38,831 bases of DNA, from assembly GCA_001512785.1 (NCBI GenBank), contig LFSQ01000038.1:1-38831 (forward strand). Direction: 5' to 3'. The notes beneath the pieces are model-generated. The model was given only the letters and a program-made list of their open reading frames with translations, searched no databases and had not been told where the DNA came from. Below are positions 23,399-32,896 of this stretch, in pieces (position 1 is the stretch's first letter; the number at the start of each line of letters is the position of its first letter). Source of the stretch: Syntrophomonas sp. DTU019. GTDB taxonomy: Bacteria > Bacillota > Syntrophomonadia > Syntrophomonadales > Syntrophomonadaceae. The translations under genes were made by a program, and so were the position numbers.

Positions 23399-24271
23399 AT
23401 GTTTTTTCGACGTATAAGCAGAAACGACCCCTGCTGGTGTGGCAGTGGGAAAAAATACAAGAAATGCCACATGGAAATGGACCAAAAGCTAAATGAACTG
23501 AAAGTGCAGGGTATACCCGTGCCGGGGCCTGAGATTATAAAGAGGCCTGAACAGATTGAGGGCATTCGCCGGGCCTGCCAGGTAAGCAAAAGCATTTTGG
23601 ATAAGCTGGAACCCTTGATCAAACCGGGGGTTTTGACCATAGAAATCGATGAGTTCGTCCATGAGCAAACCATTTCTGCAGGCGGAAGACCAGCCCCATT
23701 GAATTACAAGGGTTTTCCCCGCAGCTGCTGCACTTCGGTCAATGAGGTCATTTGTCATGGCATCCCGCAGCATTATGCTTTAAAAGCAGGGGATATAGTA
23801 AATGTTGATGTCACCACCATTTTGGACGGGTATTATGGGGATATCAGCCGCATGTACTTCGTGGGCGAGCCTTCTTCAGAGGCCAGGCAGCTGGTCGAAG
23901 TAACCAAACAATGCCTTGAACTGGGTATAGCCCAGGTCAAACCCTGGAATCGCACCGGTGACATTGCATATGCTATCGAACAGCACGCCAAAAAATTCGG
24001 TTATTCCGTAGTGCGGGATTATGGCGGTCACGGTATTGGCCTGCAGTTCCATGAGGATCCCTTTGTGCCCCATTATGGCGGCCGCAACCGGGGCATGGTT
24101 TTGGTCCCTAATATGGTTTTTACCGTTGAACCGATGATAAACGCCGGCGATTACCGCTGTCGGGTCCTGGATGATGGCTGGACGGCGGTTACCCTGGATG
24201 GTTCCCTGTCCGCACAGTGGGAACACACCGTGAGGGTTACGGAAACCGGAGTAGAAGTCCTGACCGCATAA
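23399..24271 (+). CDS. map: Type I methionine aminopeptidase with N-terminal SEC-C zinc motif
   Basis: The 290-residue enzyme removes N-terminal Met. A SEC-C zinc-binding motif (NDPCWCGSGKKYKKCH, residues 9-24) precedes the peptidase. Metal ligands are visible: Asp pair in VDVTTILDGYYGD, His in YGGHGIG, Glu in FTVEPMI and Glu in QWEHTV; the catalytic His lies in EVICHG. The SEC-C extension likely aids ribosome association, as known for MetAP1c-like proteins. AGGT follows GG eight bases before the ATG (TGGAGG at 23384-23389). Confidence 0.94.
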   Translation: MFFRRISRNDPCWCGSGKKYKKCHMEMDQKLNELKVQGIPVPGPEIIKRPEQIEGIRRACQVSKSILDKLEPLIKPGVLTIEIDEFVHEQTISAGGRPAPLNYKGFPRSCCTSVNEVICHGIPQHYALKAGDIVNVDVTTILDGYYGDISRMYFVGEPSSEARQLVEVTKQCLELGIAQVKPWNRTGDIAYAIEQHAKKFGYSVVRDYGGHGIGLQFHEDPFVPHYGGRNRGMVLVPNMVFTVEPMINAGDYRCRVLDDGWTAVTLDGSLSAQWEHTVRVTETGVEVLTA

Positions 24272-24415
24272 AAGAGCCTGGTGCTGCTCCGGGCGGTGGC
24301 AGCAGGCTATGACTTGAGCGGTCACATATAATACTGGGACAAGTAGTAAATCGCTGTGTTATCATGGCCCGACTGCTTGGGCAGAAACGCTGAACAGACA
24401 GGGGGAGGGTTGACA

Positions 24416-24880
24416 TTGAAGCCTCGGCCGAGTAAAACCGACTATTATCTCAACATTGCCCTCGATGTAGCCTCCCGGGGCACCTGCTTGCGCAGGAATT
24501 ACGGGGCGGTAATAGTGAAGGACGATGCTATTGTCTCTACCGGGTACAGCGGAGCCGCGCGCGGTTTGCCCAATTGCTGCGACCTGGGGGTTTGTGAACG
24601 GGAAATCCGCAATGTGCCCCCGGGAGAGCGCTATGAGCTGTGCCGCAGCGTGCATGCTGAAATGAACGCCATAGTAAACGCAGGCAGAGACAAGACGCTG
24701 GGGGCCACCCTTTATCTGGCCGGGTATGATGTGAAGAGCGGTGAACTGGTGGATGCGGAACCCTGTTTTTTGTGCAAAAGGATCATCCTCAATGCAGGTA
24801 TATATAAAGTCATCTGCCGCAGCCAGGATGGCTCCTTCTGGGGAATCGTCCCGGAAGGGCATCCCAGCTACCATGAATAA
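24416..24880 (+). CDS. Deoxycytidylate (dCMP) deaminase
   Basis: The 154-residue protein matches the ComEB/dCMP deaminase group: zinc ligands HAEMNAI (His-Ala-Glu) and PCFLCKR (PCxxC), and substrate residues in LRRNYGAVIVKDD and GYSGAARG. It deaminates dCMP to dUMP for thymidylate synthesis. The start is likely TTG 24416 (GGGGGAGG at 24401-24408 upstream), with TTG 24410 as an alternative. The extra cysteines CCDLGVC are common in the family's zinc-binding insert. Confidence 0.9.
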   Translation: MKPRPSKTDYYLNIALDVASRGTCLRRNYGAVIVKDDAIVSTGYSGAARGLPNCCDLGVCEREIRNVPPGERYELCRSVHAEMNAIVNAGRDKTLGATLYLAGYDVKSGELVDAEPCFLCKRIILNAGIYKVICRSQDGSFWGIVPEGHPSYHE

Positions 24881-24900
24881 TATCCCTGAGCAGCCGGGAC

Positions 24901-25221
24901 TTAAGCCCGGCTGGCCCGGTAAACGCTCTGTACTTGAGCCAAAGCCTTTTCACGACTCACGAACCAGGGCTTGCGCATCAAGCTGATGGTGAGGCGTTGA
25001 GCTGAGGCATCGTGCTGCACCCGGGCCATAAAATCCAGCTTGGGCTTGCCTTTTTTGCTGGTCAAAACCACATGCCAGACCGCATCAGCGGCTTCGGGCA
25101 CTCTCCAGGTGTGGATCGCGTACCCATTTTCGCGCGCATATTGGCTCACCCGCTGTCGCATTATGGCTTTCATGGCCGCCAGGCGCCTGCGGCTGACGTT
25201 TTCAAACACCTTTGTGCTCAT
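24901..25221 (-). CDS. Hypothetical protein, 106 aa
   Basis: A small basic protein starting MSTKVFENVSRRRLAAM, with tryptophans (TWRVPEAADAVWHVV, KPWFVSRE) and no membrane segment or recognised motif. The ribosome binding site is modest (AGGATGA). It lies between convergent dCMP deaminase and the PdxR gene. Composition and even codon use look coding, and the reading frame on the other strand is shorter and broken, but no homolog is recognised. Confidence 0.55.
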   Translation of the reverse strand: MSTKVFENVSRRRLAAMKAIMRQRVSQYARENGYAIHTWRVPEAADAVWHVVLTSKKGKPKLDFMARVQHDASAQRLTISLMRKPWFVSREKALAQVQSVYRASRA

Positions 25222-25312
25222 CTATTCATCATCCTGTTCATTCCATTTATATCCAGTATATTCTTGAGGAGATATATGTGTTCACAGCAGGGTGATGCGC
25301 CTGGCCAGCCCA

Positions 25313-26803
25313 TCACAGCAAGGGGCTAAAGCGCTGGCCCGGATGATAGGCCGGGTTGTATAAATTGTTTAGCTGCTGTGCGATAATGGGTATTCCCCGG
25401 CTTATATCCTCTAATGATAAAGCCGCGAAACTGAGCCGAAAGAATCTACTGTCGCGGTTGTCGGGAAAAAAGTGACTCCCCGGGGCGATAACCACCTGGT
25501 GGGCCAGACAGGCCTCGTAAAGGCGATTGGAGGACAGGCCCGGATAGCCTTCCACCCAAAGGCACAGGCCGCCTTCCGGTGCCCGGAAACTCACTTCAGG
25601 GGGAAAGCTGTCCTGGATAGCCTGTAAAATATGATGGTAACGCTCCCGGTAGCATTCTTTCATGTATTCCAGATGAGTTTTCCACAAATCCCGGCGCAGG
25701 TACACATCAAAAACCCTCTGCACCAGTCCGGAGGTGGATATATCGGCAATGTGCTTGGCGGCCATCAGCTGCGGCAGCAGGCGCTGCGGTGCCAGCATAA
25801 AAGCCAGGCGCAATCCCGGCATGAGTATTTTGGAGAAGCTCTTGATGTAAATGACCCGGTCATCTTCATCCTGCGCTTTGATGGCCTGGCCTTGCTCACG
25901 GTTGTAAGCCAGCTCGGTAAAGGAATCGTCTTCAATCAACAGCACATCCCAACGGCGGCATATATCCAAGAGGGCTTTCTGTTTTTCAGGGCTGTAACAG
26001 ATCCCGGTGGGATTCTGAAAGTTGGTCATCACATATATCAATTTGGGCTGCTGTATTTTTAGCTGATTTTCCAGGGCTTCCAGGTCGATGCCGTCATCCT
26101 GCAGGGGGACCGCATGTATTTGTGCGCCCCGGGAGCGAAATGCAGCCATAGCTCCGGTATAAGTGGGGCTCTCGGTGAGTATTCGATCTCCCGGCATAAT
26201 GAGGGAACGAGCGATGAGATCTATGCCCTGTTGGGCTCCGGATATGACCTGTATGGTTTCAGCGCCGCATTTGATGCCTGATTGGGTGAGATAGGCGGCC
26301 GCACTGCAGCGCAGCGGATAATAGCCCTGGCTCTCCTGATAGCCGAAGGCCTCACCTCGATCGCGATTCAGCACCTGGTTTATTATGGCCTGAAAGTCAT
26401 CAACTGGAAACAATGCGGCGTCCGGGGTAAGGGTAGCGAAGTTGATGGCCTCAGGCGGCAGCGCTACCTGCCAGCTATCGGGGAGATCCAGGCCTGGCTG
26501 ATCGGGTTCAACTGTTCCCGGCGGGACGGGTTGGTCCGGAATAGCCTTCCTTTGGTAAGCAACAAAAGTGCCGCTGCCTACACGGGCTGCTGCCAGCCCG
26601 GCTCTTTCCAGGCAGCGGTAAGCCTGCACTACGGTTACCGTATTGACCCCTAACCTGGCGGCCAGCCGGCGAATGGGGGGCAGCTTTTGGCCGGGCTCGA
26701 GCCGTCCCGAGAGTATTGCTTTTTCAATGTGAAGATAAAGCTGCCGGTACAGCGGCAGCGGATCATCGCGCTGCAATTGTATCGAAACAAAAGGGTCTGA
26801 CAT
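25313..26803 (-). CDS. pdxR: MocR-family transcriptional regulator, PdxR-like
   Basis: The 496-residue protein joins an N-terminal GntR winged-helix domain (1-75; YRQLYLHIEKAILSGRLEPG, LAARLGVNTVTVVQAYRCLE) to a fold-type I aminotransferase domain (about 125-485) with a PLP lysine in YIKSFSKILMPGLR. It is transcribed divergently from pdxS-pdxT, the arrangement of PdxR, which senses PLP and controls PLP synthesis. The identification rests on family plus context. Its own ATG is 141 bp from pdxS. Confidence 0.9.
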   Translation of the reverse strand: MSDPFVSIQLQRDDPLPLYRQLYLHIEKAILSGRLEPGQKLPPIRRLAARLGVNTVTVVQAYRCLERAGLAAARVGSGTFVAYQRKAIPDQPVPPGTVEPDQPGLDLPDSWQVALPPEAINFATLTPDAALFPVDDFQAIINQVLNRDRGEAFGYQESQGYYPLRCSAAAYLTQSGIKCGAETIQVISGAQQGIDLIARSLIMPGDRILTESPTYTGAMAAFRSRGAQIHAVPLQDDGIDLEALENQLKIQQPKLIYVMTNFQNPTGICYSPEKQKALLDICRRWDVLLIEDDSFTELAYNREQGQAIKAQDEDDRVIYIKSFSKILMPGLRLAFMLAPQRLLPQLMAAKHIADISTSGLVQRVFDVYLRRDLWKTHLEYMKECYRERYHHILQAIQDSFPPEVSFRAPEGGLCLWVEGYPGLSSNRLYEACLAHQVVIAPGSHFFPDNRDSRFFRLSFAALSLEDISRGIPIIAQQLNNLYNPAYHPGQRFSPLL

Positions 26804-26944
26804 AATAAAATCCCCTCGTTGACACCCAATAAGTGGTGTGCAATAATTTATTACGTCATAAACAGGTCACAAAAAGTGTATCGATACAGTAGAATCGCTA
26901 CACACAGTATATCATAAGTATTGGCATAAAAGGGAGGAAGCAAG
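26804..26944. promoter_or_regulatory. Divergent pdxR-pdxS regulatory region with palindrome and direct repeat
   Basis: The 12-bp palindrome TGTATCGATACA occupies 26877-26888, and TATCGATACA (26879-26888) recurs as AATCGCTACA (26893-26902) with a 14-bp period. AAAGTG precedes the palindrome. MocR/PdxR proteins bind such paired sites between regulator and target, so this is a likely operator. A TATATC at about 26908-26914 may be the pdxS -10. Confidence 0.5.
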
Positions 26945-27817
26945 ATGGAGGATAGGTACAGCCTCAACAAGAATCTGGCCCAAATGCTCAAAGGCGGGGT
27001 CATAATGGATGTCACCAATGTGGAACAGGCCCTGATCGCCGAAAAGGCCGGCGCAGTGGCGGTTATGGCATTGGAACGGGTGCCGGCCGATATTCGCAAA
27101 CAGGGTGGAGTGGCCCGCATGTCCGATCCGGCCATGATAAAGCAGATAAAAGCCGCGGTGAGCATACCGGTGATGGCCAAGGTAAGGATCGGGCATTTTG
27201 TGGAAGCCCAGATACTGGAAGCCATCGGCATTGATTTTATAGATGAGAGCGAAGTATTGACCCCGGCTGACGAGATGTTTCACATTGACAAGCGCAGCTT
27301 TAAGGTTCCTTTTGTGTGCGGGGCCAGAGACCTGGGCGAGGCCTTGAGGCGCATCGGCGAAGGGGCTGCCATGATCCGCACCAAAGGCGAAGCCGGCACC
27401 GGCAATGTAGTGGAAGCAGTGCGCCACATGCGCCAGATAATGGCGGAGATAAGGCAGGTGCAAATGCTCCCCAGAGAAGAGCGCATGTCCTTTGCCAAAC
27501 AGATCGGTGCGCCTTTTGAGCTGGTGGAATATGTTGCCGAACACAAGAAACTGCCGGTGGTAAACTTCGCTGCAGGCGGGATCGCTACCCCGGCGGATGC
27601 AGCCTTGATGATGCAGTTGGGTTGTGATGGCATCTTTGTCGGCTCCGGCATTTTTAAATCAGAAGATCCGGCCAAAAGGGCCCAGGCCATAGTCAAGGCC
27701 ACGGCTCATTACAATGATCCGGCGGTGCTGGCCGAGGTATCGGCCGGTCTGGGCGAAGCCATGGCCGGGCTGGAAATTGACAAGCTGCAGGATCAATATG
27801 CACAGCGGGGATGGTAA
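26945..27817 (+). CDS. pdxS: Pyridoxal 5'-phosphate synthase subunit PdxS
   Basis: The 290-residue synthase subunit joins a pentose phosphate, glyceraldehyde 3-phosphate and ammonia to make PLP. It is near-canonical in length and sequence: [40 protein letters not shown] (Lys of imine), [41 protein letters not shown] and [25 protein letters not shown] lies before the ATG. It is cotranscribed with pdxT one base downstream and uses ammonia from PdxT. Confidence 0.97.
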   Translation: MEDRYSLNKNLAQMLKGGVIMDVTNVEQALIAEKAGAVAVMALERVPADIRKQGGVARMSDPAMIKQIKAAVSIPVMAKVRIGHFVEAQILEAIGIDFIDESEVLTPADEMFHIDKRSFKVPFVCGARDLGEALRRIGEGAAMIRTKGEAGTGNVVEAVRHMRQIMAEIRQVQMLPREERMSFAKQIGAPFELVEYVAEHKKLPVVNFAAGGIATPADAALMMQLGCDGIFVGSGIFKSEDPAKRAQAIVKATAHYNDPAVLAEVSAGLGEAMAGLEIDKLQDQYAQRGW

Positions 27818-27818
27818 G

Positions 27819-28400
27819 ATGGCCACTATTGGGGTGCTGTCCCTGCAGGGAGCGGTGACCGAACACCTGGCCTGTCTCAACCAACTTGAAATTGTACGGG
27901 GTGTGGCGGTCAAAACCAGGCCACCGCTGGAAAAAGTCGATGCCCTGATCATACCCGGCGGAGAGAGCACCGCCATAGGCAAGCTGCTTAAGGAGTACGA
28001 TCTGATAGCTCCCCTGCAAGAGCGCATCAAAGGTGGTATGCCGGTATGGGGCACCTGCGCCGGCATGATACTTTTGGCCAATAGAATCGTGAATCAGGAC
28101 ACAACCTACTTGAATGTGCTCGATGTGGCCGTGCGCCGCAATGCCTATGGCAGCCAGCTGGACAGCTTTCAGGCTCAGGCGGTAGTGGAAAAAGTATCCC
28201 CTGAGCCTTTTCCGCTGGTTTTTATCCGCGCCCCTTATATCGAACAGGTCGGCCCTGAGGTAGAAGTCCTGCTGTGTTTGCACGGCCATATTGTGGCGGT
28301 ACAGCAGCAGCACATCCTGGCCACTGCTTTTCATCCCGAACTGACCGGCGATTTGCGATTTCACCGGTTCTTTGTCAATATGCTGAATGAAGCTGCTTAG
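27819..28400 (+). CDS. pdxT: Pyridoxal 5'-phosphate synthase glutaminase subunit PdxT
   Basis: The 193-residue glutaminase begins MATIGVLSLQGAVTEH. Motifs: GGESTAIGKLL, nucleophile Cys in WGTCAGMIL, and the His/Glu pair in AFHPELTGD. It frees ammonia from glutamine and channels it to PdxS. The ATG at 27819 follows the pdxS stop by one base; earlier in-frame starts fall inside pdxS. Confidence 0.96.
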   Translation: MATIGVLSLQGAVTEHLACLNQLEIVRGVAVKTRPPLEKVDALIIPGGESTAIGKLLKEYDLIAPLQERIKGGMPVWGTCAGMILLANRIVNQDTTYLNVLDVAVRRNAYGSQLDSFQAQAVVEKVSPEPFPLVFIRAPYIEQVGPEVEVLLCLHGHIVAVQQQHILATAFHPELTGDLRFHRFFVNMLNEAA

Positions 28401-28696
28401 TCATCTGCTTGTCAGCCGCCGGTTCATCAAAACCAAGCCTTTGGCGCACATCGATTTAGCCCTCCAATTTTTTATAAGCCAAGTATACTTAATCCTTTGC
28501 ACTATTTTCTTGTTCATTTGTGATAGAATGCTTGTATAATGACAAATAACGACATTTTTTCAAAACCATGTGAAATACTTGGAATAACAGGTTGAATTTA
28601 AACATTAGAACAATTGCAGAACAATGCTAATACTAGGACTGATTGCTTTTTGCATTTATGGGCGGATAACAAGCAGTTTGAAGGAGGCCTGAATAG
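28401..28696 (+). promoter_or_regulatory. Region upstream of the nuo operon with -10 element
   Basis: A consensus TATAAT sits at 28535-28540, with a TTGTTC at about 28510-28515 at non-ideal spacing. Transcription near 28547 would give a leader of about 150 nt before nuoA. AAGGAGG lies at 28681-28687. No hairpin terminator for pdxT is evident in 28401-28500. Confidence 0.5.
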
Positions 28697-29053
28697 ATGT
28701 CCGATCATGCCACCCTGGGGGTATTCTTGCTGCTCACCCTGGTTTTCCCGCTGGGAGCAATGCTGGCAGCCTGGCTTTTTCGCCCCAAGCCCAGGCCGTC
28801 TGAGGAAAAACTGTTGCCCTATGAGTGTGGGGTAGACACCAAGGGACCTACCTGGATCCGCTTCCGGGTCAACTATTTTCTCTATGCCCTGGTATTTCTG
28901 GCCTTCGATATTGAAACCATTTTCCTCTTTCCCTGGGCGGTAAAGTTCCAGCAGTTGGGCTTATTCGCCTTTGTAGAGATGATTATCTTCATAGCCATTT
29001 TATTGATAGGCCTGTGGTACGCCTGGAAGGAAGGTGCCTTGAAATGGTATTAA
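28697..29053 (+). CDS. nuoA: Complex I subunit NuoA
   Basis: A 118-residue membrane subunit with three spans. The loop motif [10 protein letters not shown] (residues 36-45) and [26 protein letters not shown] are diagnostic. It sits at the quinone-binding interface of the membrane arm. First gene of the 11-gene operon; AAGGAGG lies ten bases before the ATG. Its end overlaps nuoB by ten bases. Confidence 0.96.
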   Translation: MSDHATLGVFLLLTLVFPLGAMLAAWLFRPKPRPSEEKLLPYECGVDTKGPTWIRFRVNYFLYALVFLAFDIETIFLFPWAVKFQQLGLFAFVEMIIFIAILLIGLWYAWKEGALKWY

Positions 29054-29550
29054 ACGAGGCTGATAACCGGGATGACAGCGCTGATGTTGAACTGCTGGAG
29101 AAGCACAATATCATTGTTACCACCCTGGAGAAGATATGGAACTGGAGCCGGGCCAGGTCTTTTTGGCCTTTATCCTACGGCTGCAACTGCTGCCCGATAG
29201 AATTGATGGCCGCCGGTACGGCCCGCTTTGATATAGCCCGCTACGGTTACGAGGTTTTCCGGGCTTCACCCCGGCAGGCTGACCTGCTCATTGTGGCCGG
29301 CCCGATCACATTAAAGATGGCCTCGGTAGTAAAAAGGGTCTATGAGCAAATGCCCGGCCCCAAGTGGGTACTGGCGATGGGCAACTGCGCCGCCAGCGGG
29401 GGACCGTTTCGGGATGGATACAGCGTTCTTCCCGGAGCTGATGCCTTGTTTAAAGTGGACATGTATGTGCCCGGATGCCCTCCCCGTCCGGAAGCCCTGT
29501 TCCACGGGCTTTTGGAATTAAAAAAGAAGGTTGAGCGGGGTGATTACTGA
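29044..29550 (+). CDS. nuoB: Complex I subunit NuoB (N2 cluster)
   Basis: The 168-residue peripheral subunit carries the terminal [4Fe-4S] cluster N2 that reduces quinone. Ligand cysteines are in YGCNCCPIE, the GNCAASGG motif and [10 protein letters not shown]. The ATG at 29044 lies inside the nuoA end with GGAAGG upstream. Confidence 0.96.
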   Translation: MVLNEADNRDDSADVELLEKHNIIVTTLEKIWNWSRARSFWPLSYGCNCCPIELMAAGTARFDIARYGYEVFRASPRQADLLIVAGPITLKMASVVKRVYEQMPGPKWVLAMGNCAASGGPFRDGYSVLPGADALFKVDMYVPGCPPRPEALFHGLLELKKKVERGDY

Positions 29551-29551
29551 A

Positions 29552-30019
29552 ATGGCAAAGCAGCCTGACACTGTGCGGGACAACCCCATGGGAGAGCTGG
29601 CCAACCGGCTCAATGAGCGCTTTAAGCCGCTTGAGGTCAGCTATGATCAGTATTTCGTCTACCTAAAAGTAGAGCCTCAGGCGCTGGTCTCGGTTATGCA
29701 AAGCCTTTACGAGGATTGGGGCATGAACTATCTGGGCAATTTGGATGCCGTGGACTATGGGGAAGAATTCGAAGTGGTATATCACCTCTACGGTATTCCA
29801 GCCCATAATAAAAAGATCGCGGTTAAGGTGAGGGTTCCGCGCCACACCCCGAGTGTGCCCTCATTAACCTCTATATACCCTACCGCCGACTGGCAGGAGA
29901 GAGAGGCTTATGATCTGATGGGGATTCAATTTGCCGGCCATCCCAACCTGGTCAGGGTTTTGCTGCCCGATGGTTTTACCGGCCACCCTCTGCGCAAAGA
30001 TTTCGGGAAGGGGGCTTAA
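29552..30019 (+). CDS. nuoC: Complex I subunit NuoC (30 kDa type)
   Basis: The 155-residue subunit contains the signature block SLTSIYPTADWQEREAYDLMGIQFAGHPNLVRVLLPDGFTGHPLRKDF near its C-terminus (split here only for description). The ATG at 29552 is one base after the nuoB stop with GGGGTGAT upstream. NuoC and NuoD are separate, unlike the fused form of enterobacteria. Confidence 0.95.
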   Translation: MAKQPDTVRDNPMGELANRLNERFKPLEVSYDQYFVYLKVEPQALVSVMQSLYEDWGMNYLGNLDAVDYGEEFEVVYHLYGIPAHNKKIAVKVRVPRHTPSVPSLTSIYPTADWQEREAYDLMGIQFAGHPNLVRVLLPDGFTGHPLRKDFGKGA

Positions 30020-30022
30020 GGC

Positions 30023-31123
30023 ATGATCGAAACGCAGACCTACACCATCAATATCGGCCCACAGCACCCCAGCACTCACGGCGGCCTGCATGTGGAAGCC
30101 ATCATGGACGGTGAGGTGGTCAAAGATGCCATTGTGCATGTGGGCTATGTGCACCGCTCGGTGGAAAAGATAGCCGAAAGCCGTACCTATGCGCAGTTTG
30201 TGCCTTATGCCTCGCGGCTGGATTATCTGGCCTCACATCTTCCCACCCTGGGATATGTTCAGGCAGTGGAAAAACTGGCAGGGATCACTGTTCCGGAAAG
30301 GGCCGAATATATCCGCATAATACTGGCTGAACTGTCAAGGATCGCCTCGCATATGATTTTCGTCGGCAGTCTGGCCATCGACCTGGGGGCCACCACCGGT
30401 TTGGTTTACTGCTTTCGTGACCGGGAGCGCATCATGGATATGTTTGAGATGAGCAGCGGGCAGCGCCTGATTGCTTCTTATATGCGCATCGGCGGAGTGG
30501 CGGCGGATCTGCCGGAGGAGTTTTATCCCGCCGTAGAGAGCTTTCTTAATGATCTGCCGGGGATGATAGCGGAGTATCACGGGCTTCTCAGCGGCAACGA
30601 GATCCTGCAGCAGCGCTGCAAAGGCGTGGGCATACTGCCTGCTGAAGATTCCGTGGCTTATGGGGTAACCGGCCCCAATTTACGGGCCAGCGGGGTCGAT
30701 TACGACCTGCGCCGCGATGAGCCCTACGGCATATACTCCCGCTTTGATTTTAAGGTGCCCGTAGGACAGAACGGGGATTCCTGGGATCGCTTCATGGTAA
30801 GAATCGAGGAAATGGAGCAATCCGGGCGGATCATAAAACAGGCCCTGAAGGATATGCCTTCCGGGGAGATCCTGGCCAAAGTGCCGCGAATCCTCAAACC
30901 CGCGAAAGGCCGTGAGGTGTATCACCGCATCGAGTCCGCCAAAGGCGAGTTGGGCTTCCATCTGGTCAGCGATGGCAGTGACAGGCCTTACCGCTTGCAT
31001 ATACGCGCCCCGTCGTTTATCAATCTGATGGTGCTTCCGCTGATCTGCAAAGGCGGCACACTGCAGGACGTCATCACCAATATCGCCACCCTTGATCCGG
31101 TTTTGGGCGAGTCAGACCGTTAA
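30023..31123 (+). CDS. nuoD: Complex I subunit NuoD (49 kDa type)
   Basis: The 366-residue subunit lines the quinone pocket. Motifs: [14 protein letters not shown] (quinone His), [47 protein letters not shown] and [20 protein letters not shown] near the C-terminus. GGGAAGGGGGC lies before the ATG. Confidence 0.96.
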   Translation: MIETQTYTINIGPQHPSTHGGLHVEAIMDGEVVKDAIVHVGYVHRSVEKIAESRTYAQFVPYASRLDYLASHLPTLGYVQAVEKLAGITVPERAEYIRIILAELSRIASHMIFVGSLAIDLGATTGLVYCFRDRERIMDMFEMSSGQRLIASYMRIGGVAADLPEEFYPAVESFLNDLPGMIAEYHGLLSGNEILQQRCKGVGILPAEDSVAYGVTGPNLRASGVDYDLRRDEPYGIYSRFDFKVPVGQNGDSWDRFMVRIEEMEQSGRIIKQALKDMPSGEILAKVPRILKPAKGREVYHRIESAKGELGFHLVSDGSDRPYRLHIRAPSFINLMVLPLICKGGTLQDVITNIATLDPVLGESDR

Positions 31124-31142
31124 GGGAAGGGGGCTTTATACC

Positions 31143-32180
31143 TTGGAACACCTGTTTACCGATACGGCCTATATGCTGACCTCCTGGATGGTGGGTTTGG
31201 GGATCAAACCAGTTTGGGCTGATTTGATACTGCTGGTCGTGCAGTGGGCAATTATCATCGCCATAGTTACAGTCAACGTTATCATCCTCATATGGCTGGA
31301 GCGCAAGGTATCGGGTTTTATTCAGGAAAGGCTGGGCCCCAACCGCCTGGGGCCTTTTGGCGCCTTTCAGACCATTGCCGATGCCATGAAACTGCTGACC
31401 AAGGAGGATATTATCCCCTCGCGGGCGGATCGCTGGATTTTTATGAGCGCACCGCTGCTTTTCATTGTGGTGGCGGTCATGCTTTATGCGGTCTTGCCCC
31501 TGGGAAAGGACATGGCGGTGGTGGATCTGAATGTAGGCCTTTTTTATTTTATTTCCCTGGGATCGCTTTCCACCATCTGCCTTTTGATGGCGGGTTGGGG
31601 TTCTAACAACAAATGGTCGCTTTTGGGCGCGATGCGCTCGGTGGCGCAGATGATCAGCTACGAAATCCCCCTGGCTTTTTCCCTGCTGGGGGTGGTGATG
31701 ATAGCCGGTTCCCTTAATCTTGGGGAGATAGTGAACGCGCAGAACCGGTACTGGTTCATCCTCCTGCAGCCAGTGGCCTTCCTGGTCTATTTTATCGCGG
31801 CCACTGCCGAACTGAACCGGGGGCCTTTTGACATGCCTGAAGCCGAGCAGGAACTGACCGCAGGTGTATATACCGAGTACACCGGAATGCGCTGGGCGCT
31901 GTTCTTCCTGGCTGAATATACCAATTTGGTGGCCGTATCCGCCCTGGCAGCCACATTGTTCTTCGGCGGCGGTCAGGGGCACTGGCTGCCTTCCTGGATA
32001 TGGATAATTATCAAAACCTATTTGATCATGCTGGTATTCATGTGGATGAAATGGACTTTCCCCCGCATCCGCATGGATCACCTGATGGCTTTCAGCTGGA
32101 AGGTGCTTATCCCGGTAAGTCTGGCCAATATACTGGTAACCGGGCTGGGAATCGAGTTCTTCCGCGGGATGGGGTGGTGA
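31143..32180 (+). CDS. nuoH: Complex I subunit NuoH
   Basis: The 345-residue membrane subunit links the peripheral and membrane arms. It has eight spans and the loops WLERKVSGFIQERLGPNRLG, RSVAQMISYEIPL and DMPEAEQELTAGVYTEYTG. The likely start is TTG 31143 (nine bases after AAGGGAAGGGGG); longer in-frame starts would run into nuoD. Confidence 0.95.
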   Translation: MEHLFTDTAYMLTSWMVGLGIKPVWADLILLVVQWAIIIAIVTVNVIILIWLERKVSGFIQERLGPNRLGPFGAFQTIADAMKLLTKEDIIPSRADRWIFMSAPLLFIVVAVMLYAVLPLGKDMAVVDLNVGLFYFISLGSLSTICLLMAGWGSNNKWSLLGAMRSVAQMISYEIPLAFSLLGVVMIAGSLNLGEIVNAQNRYWFILLQPVAFLVYFIAATAELNRGPFDMPEAEQELTAGVYTEYTGMRWALFFLAEYTNLVAVSALAATLFFGGGQGHWLPSWIWIIIKTYLIMLVFMWMKWTFPRIRMDHLMAFSWKVLIPVSLANILVTGLGIEFFRGMGW

Positions 32181-32896
32181 TGAAAATGTTTGGCAAAGGG
32201 CTTTTGAAGGGTTTGGGGATAACCCTGAAACATGGGGTGGAAAAACCCAGGACCATTCAGTATCCGGAACAGCGGCCGTTTTTGCACCAGCGTTTTCGGG
32301 GCTGCCTGGAGTTCGATTATAGGAATTGCATTGTTTGCGGTATGTGCATCAAAGCCTGCCCCAATCGTGTGCTCAGCTTTGAAACCGCGCCTATCGAGGG
32401 ATCCAAGAAAAAACGGCTGCTTAGCTACACCATCGACCTGCAGTACTGCCTGTTCTGCAACCTGTGCGTGGAGGCCTGCCCGACTCATACGTTGTTTTTT
32501 GTGCACAATTTCGAGCTGAGCACCGACCGGCGCGAGCAGATCAAAAGGGTTTATACCCCGCCGGCCGGTGTACAGGTACCGGTTGCCGCGGCAGGAGCAG
32601 AGCTGATACCCCCGGAGGCCCTTGAGCCGGAAGTGGACGCCGCAGCCGAAGCCAAACGCCGCAAACAGATTGAGGCCATTAAGACCGCTTTATCCAAAGG
32701 AGGCCAGAAGGTACTGGCCAAATATGTGGACACAGAAGAGGATGCGGCTATACTGGCGGAGCTGCTGCAGGCTGATGAAAAGAAACGGGACAAGGTGGCC
32801 GCCTTGATAGTGGATGATAAGGAAAAAGCCCGCAAAGCGGCGCAGGCCCTGGTAGCCAAAGAGAAAAGCCGGCCCGCCGGAGGTGAGACGCAGTGA
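32180..32896 (+). CDS. nuoI: Complex I subunit NuoI with a long C-terminal extension
   Basis: The 238-residue subunit has two [4Fe-4S] motifs, CIVCGMCIKACP (about 53-64) and CLFCNLCVEACP (about 93-104), bringing electrons to NuoB. The usual protein ends near residue 140. Here about 95 extra residues follow, rich in Ala, Lys and Glu (AEAKRRKQIEAIKTALSK, VDTEEDAAILAELLQADE, KKRDKVAALIVDDKEKARKA), likely a helical tail. The ATG overlaps the nuoH stop by one base. The tail has no cysteines; its role is unknown. Confidence 0.93.
   Translation: MKMFGKGLLKGLGITLKHGVEKPRTIQYPEQRPFLHQRFRGCLEFDYRNCIVCGMCIKACPNRVLSFETAPIEGSKKKRLLSYTIDLQYCLFCNLCVEACPTHTLFFVHNFELSTDRREQIKRVYTPPAGVQVPVAAAGAELIPPEALEPEVDAAAEAKRRKQIEAIKTALSKGGQKVLAKYVDTEEDAAILAELLQADEKKRDKVAALIVDDKEKARKAAQALVAKEKSRPAGGETQ

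Noticed and set aside
25040-25329. Plus-strand frames opposite the 106-aa gene
   Set aside because: They have no ribosome binding site, cross gene ends, and show no domain similarity.
31074-32081. Long 335-codon minus-strand frame opposite nuoH
   Set aside because: It is the antisense shadow of a well-supported nuoH, with low-complexity His/Gln-rich translation and no start signals.
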